From: Kosakonia arachidis
GTDB taxonomy: Bacteria > Pseudomonadota > Gammaproteobacteria > Enterobacterales > Enterobacteriaceae
DNA length: 64,000 nucleotides
Reading direction: 5' to 3'
NCBI RefSeq assembly: GCF_900116535.1
Contig: NZ_FPAU01000001.1
Span: 1 to 64,000, forward strand
In this document: piece after piece, positions 60,191 to 64,000 of the stretch
How positions within the stretch are numbered: position 1 is the stretch's first letter
Layout: each line of letters starts with the position of its first letter
The notes under the pieces: model-generated
The model's input: the letters and a program-made list of their open reading frames with translations, nothing else
Database searches by the model: none
What the model was told of the DNA's origin: nothing
Translations under genes and position numbers: made by a program

Positions 60191-60220
60191 AAATAAAAAG
60201 GCCGGAGAGTATCCGGCCTT
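60191..60220 (-). terminator. yafV intrinsic terminator
   Basis: AAGGCCGGA / TCCGGCCTT stem with a 5-base loop; read on the minus strand it is followed by TTTATTT. It lies just after the yafV stop. Confidence 0.85.
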
Positions 60221-60231
60221 CAGACTCTGCG

Positions 60232-61002
60232 TTAATCCAGCGTAAACGGATCGGCATCCTGCCACGCCGGGAACTGCGCACGGTATTCCTGCAACACGCT
60301 GAGCGACATTTCGGCGTCGATGCGCGTTGCCAGGTGCGGCTCGGCGGTGGCGATAATCTCGCCCTGCGGGCTGATCACCCGGCTGTCGCCACGGTAGTGA
60401 TGACCATTACCGTCTGTGCCGACGCGGTTGCAACCCGCCACCCACACCTGGTTTTCAATCGCGCGTGCTACCAGCAACGACTGCCAGTGCAGCGAGCGCG
60501 GCGCAGGCCAGTTAGCAACATAGAGCAACAGATCGTAATCGTTGCGGTTGCGCGACCACACCGGGAAACGCAGGTCGTAGCAAACCAGCGGCAGAATGCG
60601 CCAGCCGCGCCACTCAAATACCACGCGTTCATTTCCTGCTTCGTAGTGATGGTGCTCCTCGGCCATGCGGAACAGATGGCGCTTATCGTAAAAATGCACT
60701 TTGCCTTCCGGCTCAACCAGCAGAAAACGGTTTACCGGCCCGCGATCCGTTTGTAGCGCGGCGCTGCCCGCAATCAGCGCATTGGCCTGGCGGGCTTTAC
60801 TTTGCATCCATGCCACCACATCTTCTTGCGACATGGACTGTTTCGCGGCTTCCATCGCAAAGCCGGTGGTGAACATTTCGGGCAGGACGATGATATCCCG
60901 GCCGGTAACGCCTTCCAGTTGGATGTCGAAATGGCGCAGATTCGCGGGCCCATCCATCCAGACTAACGGTTGTTGTAACAGTGTAATTTTCAAACCAGGC
61001 AC
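60232..61002 (-). CDS. yafV: Omega-amidase YafV (2-oxoglutaramate amidase, nitrilase family)
   Basis: A 256-residue carbon-nitrogen hydrolase. Catalytic triad region: Glu in VLPEMFTTGFAMEA, Lys in HFYDKRHLFRMAEEH, Cys in LVCYDLRFPVWSRN. It matches E. coli YafV, which hydrolyses 2-oxoglutaramate/2-oxosuccinamate (repair of transamination products). Translation is taken from GTG at 61002 (GGGGAG 8 bases upstream), giving MPGLKITLLQQPLVW as in E. coli; the ATG at 61044 would add 14 residues. In E. coli ivy lies between yafV and fadE; it is absent here. Confidence 0.94.
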   Translation of the reverse strand: MPGLKITLLQQPLVWMDGPANLRHFDIQLEGVTGRDIIVLPEMFTTGFAMEAAKQSMSQEDVVAWMQSKARQANALIAGSAALQTDRGPVNRFLLVEPEGKVHFYDKRHLFRMAEEHHHYEAGNERVVFEWRGWRILPLVCYDLRFPVWSRNRNDYDLLLYVANWPAPRSLHWQSLLVARAIENQVWVAGCNRVGTDGNGHHYRGDSRVISPQGEIIATAEPHLATRIDAEMSLSVLQEYRAQFPAWQDADPFTLD

Positions 61003-61053
61003 AGTGTTGGCTCCCCGTAAGACAGCATTTGCACACTGTAGCATGCTAAGCCA

Positions 61054-61079
61054 TAAAAAAACCCGCAGTTGCGGGTTTT
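61054..61079 (-). terminator. fadE intrinsic terminator
   Basis: AACCCGCA / TGCGGGTT stem with a GT loop; on the minus strand it is followed by TTTTTTTATGG. It lies about 50 bases after the fadE stop. Confidence 0.9.
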
Positions 61080-61125
61080 GGTAAGGGAAGAATGCTTTCA
61101 GGCTATTACCCAGACTATTACCGCA

Positions 61126-63573
61126 TCAGGCCGCTTCCGGTTTGCGCAGCTTTTCCGGTGCGTTGACCACCGGCTGAGTTGCCAGTGCCTCTGGTGCAAA
61201 GTCATCAACGTTAATGCTGCGCAGACGGCTGACTTCCGCTTTGCTCAATAGTGCCGCTTCTTCTGCTGTGATTAACCCGCTTGCCAGCGCTTGCTGGGCA
61301 AGATCATTCAGGCGGGTAAACGGCAGATTTTTACCCAGCGCTTTACAGATGCGTTGGTGAACAGGATCGGCTGCCATCACATCGACCAGCGCCTCTTCCA
61401 GCAGGCCCACCGGGTTGTGCTCGCTCGGCGCCAGATACTGGCCGCGCCCAATGCGGGAGCGGGTGGCGCTCGGCGTTTGCAGGATCTTCGCCACTGCGTG
61501 GTCCAGTTTGTCAGACGGCGCGCGGTAATGGCGGCCGGTCGGGAAAATCACCAGGCTTAATGTGCCCGCAACGAAGCGGTTCGGGAAGTTCTCCAGCAGA
61601 TCGCTCATCGCTTGCTCCGCCTGATACAACGCATCCTGCAGGCCCCAGTGTACCAGGGACAGATCCGCTTCCTGGCGGCCTTCATCCTCATAACGTTTAA
61701 GCGTGGCAGAGGCGAGGAACAACTGGCTGAGAATATCGCCCAGACGGGCGGAGATACGCTCGCGGCGTTTCAGGCTGCCACCCAGCACGGCCATTGAGAC
61801 ATCAGACAGCAGCGCAAGGTTGGCGCTCAGGCGGTTCAGATGCTGGTAGTAACGTTTCGTCGCATCGCGGGTCGGCGTGGCGCTGGTTAAACCGCGCGTC
61901 AGGCCAAGCCACAGGCTACGCATTTTATTGCTGCCGACATGGCCGATATGTTTAAACAGCAGTTTATCGAAAGCGTCCACATCATTGTTCTGCGCGGCGG
62001 CCATCTCTTCCAGCACATACGGATGGCAGCGGATCGCACCCTGGCCGAAAATCATCATGCTGCGGGTCAGGATGTTCGCACCTTCCACGGTAATGGCAAT
62101 CGGCGCGCCCTGGTAGGCACGAGCCAGGAAATTGCCTTCGCCGAGCATAATGCCTTTACCGCCAGCAATATCCATCGCATCAATGATGGATTGTTGGCCC
62201 CGGTGGGTGCAGTGGTATTTGACGATAGCGGAGAGCACCGCCGGTTTTTCGCCGAGCATAATGCCGTAGGTGATGAGCGAGGCTGCAGCATCCATCACGT
62301 AAGCGTTACCGCCGATGCGTGCCAGCGGCTCTTCAATACCTTCCATTTTGCCGATTGGCACTTTGAACTGGCGGCGAATATGGGCGTAAGCGCCAATCCC
62401 CATTGCGACAGATTTCAGGCCGCCGGTGGAGTTAGACGGTAGAGTAATACCGCGACCGACTGACAAACATTCCACCAGCATACGCCAGCCCTGACCGGCC
62501 ATTTTTGGCCCGCCAATAATGTAATCAATCGGCACAAACACATCGTCGCCGCGGGTTGGCCCGTTCTGAAATGGAACGTTCAGCGGGAAGTGACGACGGC
62601 CAATTTCCACGCCCGGCGTTGATGTCGGGATCAGCGCACAGGTGATGCCCAGCTCTTCTTCGCCGCCGAGCAGTTTTTCCGGATCCGACAGTTTAAAGGC
62701 CAGGCCGAGTACGGTGGCAATCGGTGCCAGTGTGATATAGCGTTTATTCCAGCTCAGACGCATGCCGAGCACTTGCTCGCCCTGCCATTCGCCCATGCAG
62801 ACCACACCGGTATCGGGGATAGCGCCGGCATCGGAACCGGCTTCCGGGCTGGTCAGCGCAAAGCAGGGAATCTCCAGACCCCGTGCCAGGCGCGGCAGAT
62901 AATGATTTTTTTGCTCTTCCGTACCGTAGTGTTGCAGCAGTTCGCCAGGACCTAAAGAGTTCGGCACGCCGACAGTGATGGCGAGAATACCTGAGACGCC
63001 GGAGAGTTTTTGCAACACGCGGGACTGCGCATAAGCAGAAAATTCCAGCCCGCCGTACTCTTTTTTGATGATCATCGCGAAGAAGCGGTGCTCTTTTAAG
63101 AACGCCCACAACGCCGGCGGCAGATCGGCCATTTCATGGGTGATCTGGAAATCGTTCGCCATGCGACAGGCTTCTTCCACCGGACCGTCGATAAAGGCTT
63201 GTTCTTCAGCAGTCATACGCGGCTGCGGATAGTTGTGCAGCTTTTTCCAGTCCGGGTTACCGCGAAACAGATCGCCTTCCCACCAGGTCGTGCCTGCGTC
63301 GATCGCTTCTTTTTCGGTACGCGACATCGGCGGCATTACTTTGCGAAACCCGCGAAATACTGGAGCGGAAATTAGCGCTTTACGCATCGGCGGCAGGTTG
63401 AACGGCACCAGAATGATCGCCAGCGGCAGCAGCACCCAGATGGACCACAGCCCCATAACACCCAGCGCGGCAGTCCAGGCCAGTAAAATCACGCTGCCCA
63501 GGAGCAGATTGACCCGGTGATAAAACAGCACACCGAGGAGAACGACCGTTGCGATAAGGCTCAAAATCATCAT
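61126..63573 (-). CDS. fadE: Acyl-CoA dehydrogenase FadE
   Basis: An 815-residue FAD-dependent enzyme of the first step of fatty acid beta-oxidation, one residue longer than in E. coli. N-terminal membrane-associated segments ([46 protein letters not shown]) are typical of FadE. Catalytic core: [98 protein letters not shown]. Under FadR control: an operator lies upstream. Divergent from gmhA, as in E. coli. Confidence 0.97.
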   Translation of the reverse strand: MMILSLIATVVLLGVLFYHRVNLLLGSVILLAWTAALGVMGLWSIWVLLPLAIILVPFNLPPMRKALISAPVFRGFRKVMPPMSRTEKEAIDAGTTWWEGDLFRGNPDWKKLHNYPQPRMTAEEQAFIDGPVEEACRMANDFQITHEMADLPPALWAFLKEHRFFAMIIKKEYGGLEFSAYAQSRVLQKLSGVSGILAITVGVPNSLGPGELLQHYGTEEQKNHYLPRLARGLEIPCFALTSPEAGSDAGAIPDTGVVCMGEWQGEQVLGMRLSWNKRYITLAPIATVLGLAFKLSDPEKLLGGEEELGITCALIPTSTPGVEIGRRHFPLNVPFQNGPTRGDDVFVPIDYIIGGPKMAGQGWRMLVECLSVGRGITLPSNSTGGLKSVAMGIGAYAHIRRQFKVPIGKMEGIEEPLARIGGNAYVMDAAASLITYGIMLGEKPAVLSAIVKYHCTHRGQQSIIDAMDIAGGKGIMLGEGNFLARAYQGAPIAITVEGANILTRSMMIFGQGAIRCHPYVLEEMAAAQNNDVDAFDKLLFKHIGHVGSNKMRSLWLGLTRGLTSATPTRDATKRYYQHLNRLSANLALLSDVSMAVLGGSLKRRERISARLGDILSQLFLASATLKRYEDEGRQEADLSLVHWGLQDALYQAEQAMSDLLENFPNRFVAGTLSLVIFPTGRHYRAPSDKLDHAVAKILQTPSATRSRIGRGQYLAPSEHNPVGLLEEALVDVMAADPVHQRICKALGKNLPFTRLNDLAQQALASGLITAEEAALLSKAEVSRLRSINVDDFAPEALATQPVVNAPEKLRKPEAA

Positions 63574-63595
63574 AGAAAAAAGCTCCCTGTCTTGT

Positions 63596-63612
63596 AGGAG
63601 GTCTGACCACTT
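63596..63612 (-). promoter_or_regulatory. FadR operator of fadE
   Basis: On the minus strand AAGTGGTCAGACCTCCT fits the FadR consensus core (TGGTCnGACC) and lies 23 bases upstream of the fadE start, before the ribosome-binding site GGGAGC. FadR represses fadE until long-chain acyl-CoA is present. Confidence 0.85.
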
Positions 63613-63809
63613 GTGATGTTATGGTTGTAGTGGATGAGATTTCTTTTAGCAATGTGTTTACAAAATAATTACAACCTGGTTCACATTGTTGGGGGGATTT
63701 TGCGCACGGAAAACGAAAACGCGAAGGTGCTGTGGCTTTAGCTTCTCGCTCCGGATCCTATCCGGTACACTGCGCAATGTTATTTACATCTATGCTGAAG
63801 GATATCCTC

Positions 63810-64000
63810 ATGTACCAGGATCTGATTCGTAACGAACTGAACGAAGCGGCGGAAACGCTGGCGAATTTCTTGAAAGATGAAGCCAATATTCACGCGATTC
63901 AGCGCGCGGCGGTGCTGTTGGCGGACAGTTTCAAAGCGGGTGGTAAAGTGTTGTCATGCGGTAACGGCGGTTCTCACTGCGATGCCATGCATTTTGCGGA
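63810..64000 (+). CDS. gmhA: Sedoheptulose 7-phosphate isomerase GmhA (5' part)
   Basis: The first 63 codons of GmhA (LpcA), cut by the window end. The product isomerises sedoheptulose 7-phosphate to D-glycero-D-manno-heptose 7-phosphate, the first step of ADP-heptose synthesis for the LPS inner core. Visible: [20 protein letters not shown] and the SIS-domain start [29 protein letters not shown] precedes the ATG. Divergent from fadE. Confidence 0.96.

Overview
The window is a piece of an enterobacterial chromosome (family Enterobacteriaceae, most like the Kosakonia / Enterobacter / Klebsiella group; species not resolved). Many gene products are near-identical in length and motif to Escherichia coli proteins: Xni, SdaB/SdaC, PpnN, QueF, Syd, YqcC/TruC/YqcA, GudP/GudX/GudD, BarA, RlmD, RelA, MazG, PyrG, Eno, QueE/QueD, CysJ/CysI/CysH, YafV, FadE and GmhA. 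The CsrB regulatory RNA lies in its usual place between syd and yqcC.

Layout. 1-943: decayed accessory DNA, including the broken start of a DsbA-like gene. 944-6894 (minus): chaperone-usher fimbrial operon 1 (chaperone, usher, two pilins, a minor subunit, then decayed sequence and a small lipoprotein gene). 7959-14280 (minus): xni, sdaB, sdaC, ppnN, queF. 14350-17108 (plus): syd, csrB, yqcC-truC-yqcA. 17488-21539 (plus): glucarate/galactarate operon gudP-gudX-gudD. 21540-30993: second accessory island, with an IS3-type transposase fragment, fimbrial operon 2 (pilin, chaperone, usher, two pilins, tip adhesin), a pilin gene relic, a Crp-like/winged-helix regulator and about 1.2 kb of AT-rich DNA without a clear gene. 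30994-32136: glycerate kinase, the last step of glucarate breakdown, apparently split from gudPXD by the island. 32354-43046: barA (minus), then rlmD, relA, mazG, pyrG, eno. 43059-45954: an SDR/reductase gene, queE, a relic of a ygcW-like dehydrogenase, queD. 46314-50675: sulfate assimilation operon cysJIH. 50782-60064: accessory metabolic block with a beta-hydroxyacid dehydrogenase and a tight six-gene operon (FCD-type GntR regulator, two ABC ATPases, a binding protein, two permeases, and a cytoplasmic gamma-glutamyltransferase-like amidohydrolase). 60232-64000: yafV, fadE and the start of gmhA, which lie far from cysH in E. coli, so the accessory block sits at a synteny breakpoint.

Working links. 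BarA is the sensor kinase that drives UvrY to activate csrB, and a UvrY-type palindrome is visible upstream of csrB. GudP imports glucarate/galactarate, GudD dehydrates glucarate, and the glycerate kinase finishes the route. CysJIH reduces PAPS and sulfite. The GntR-ABC-amidohydrolase operon looks like a self-contained system for taking up and hydrolysing a peptide-like or gamma-glutamyl/oxamate-like compound, with a candidate operator in front of it.

No tRNA, rRNA, CRISPR array, prophage or complete insertion sequence was found. The most unusual signals are the GntR-ABC-amidohydrolase operon and its palindrome, a 31-codon ORF overlapping the pyrG start, a near-perfect 14-bp inverted repeat upstream of queE, a tandem duplication of the chaperone ribosome-binding site in fimbrial operon 1, and several gene relics marking past deletions.
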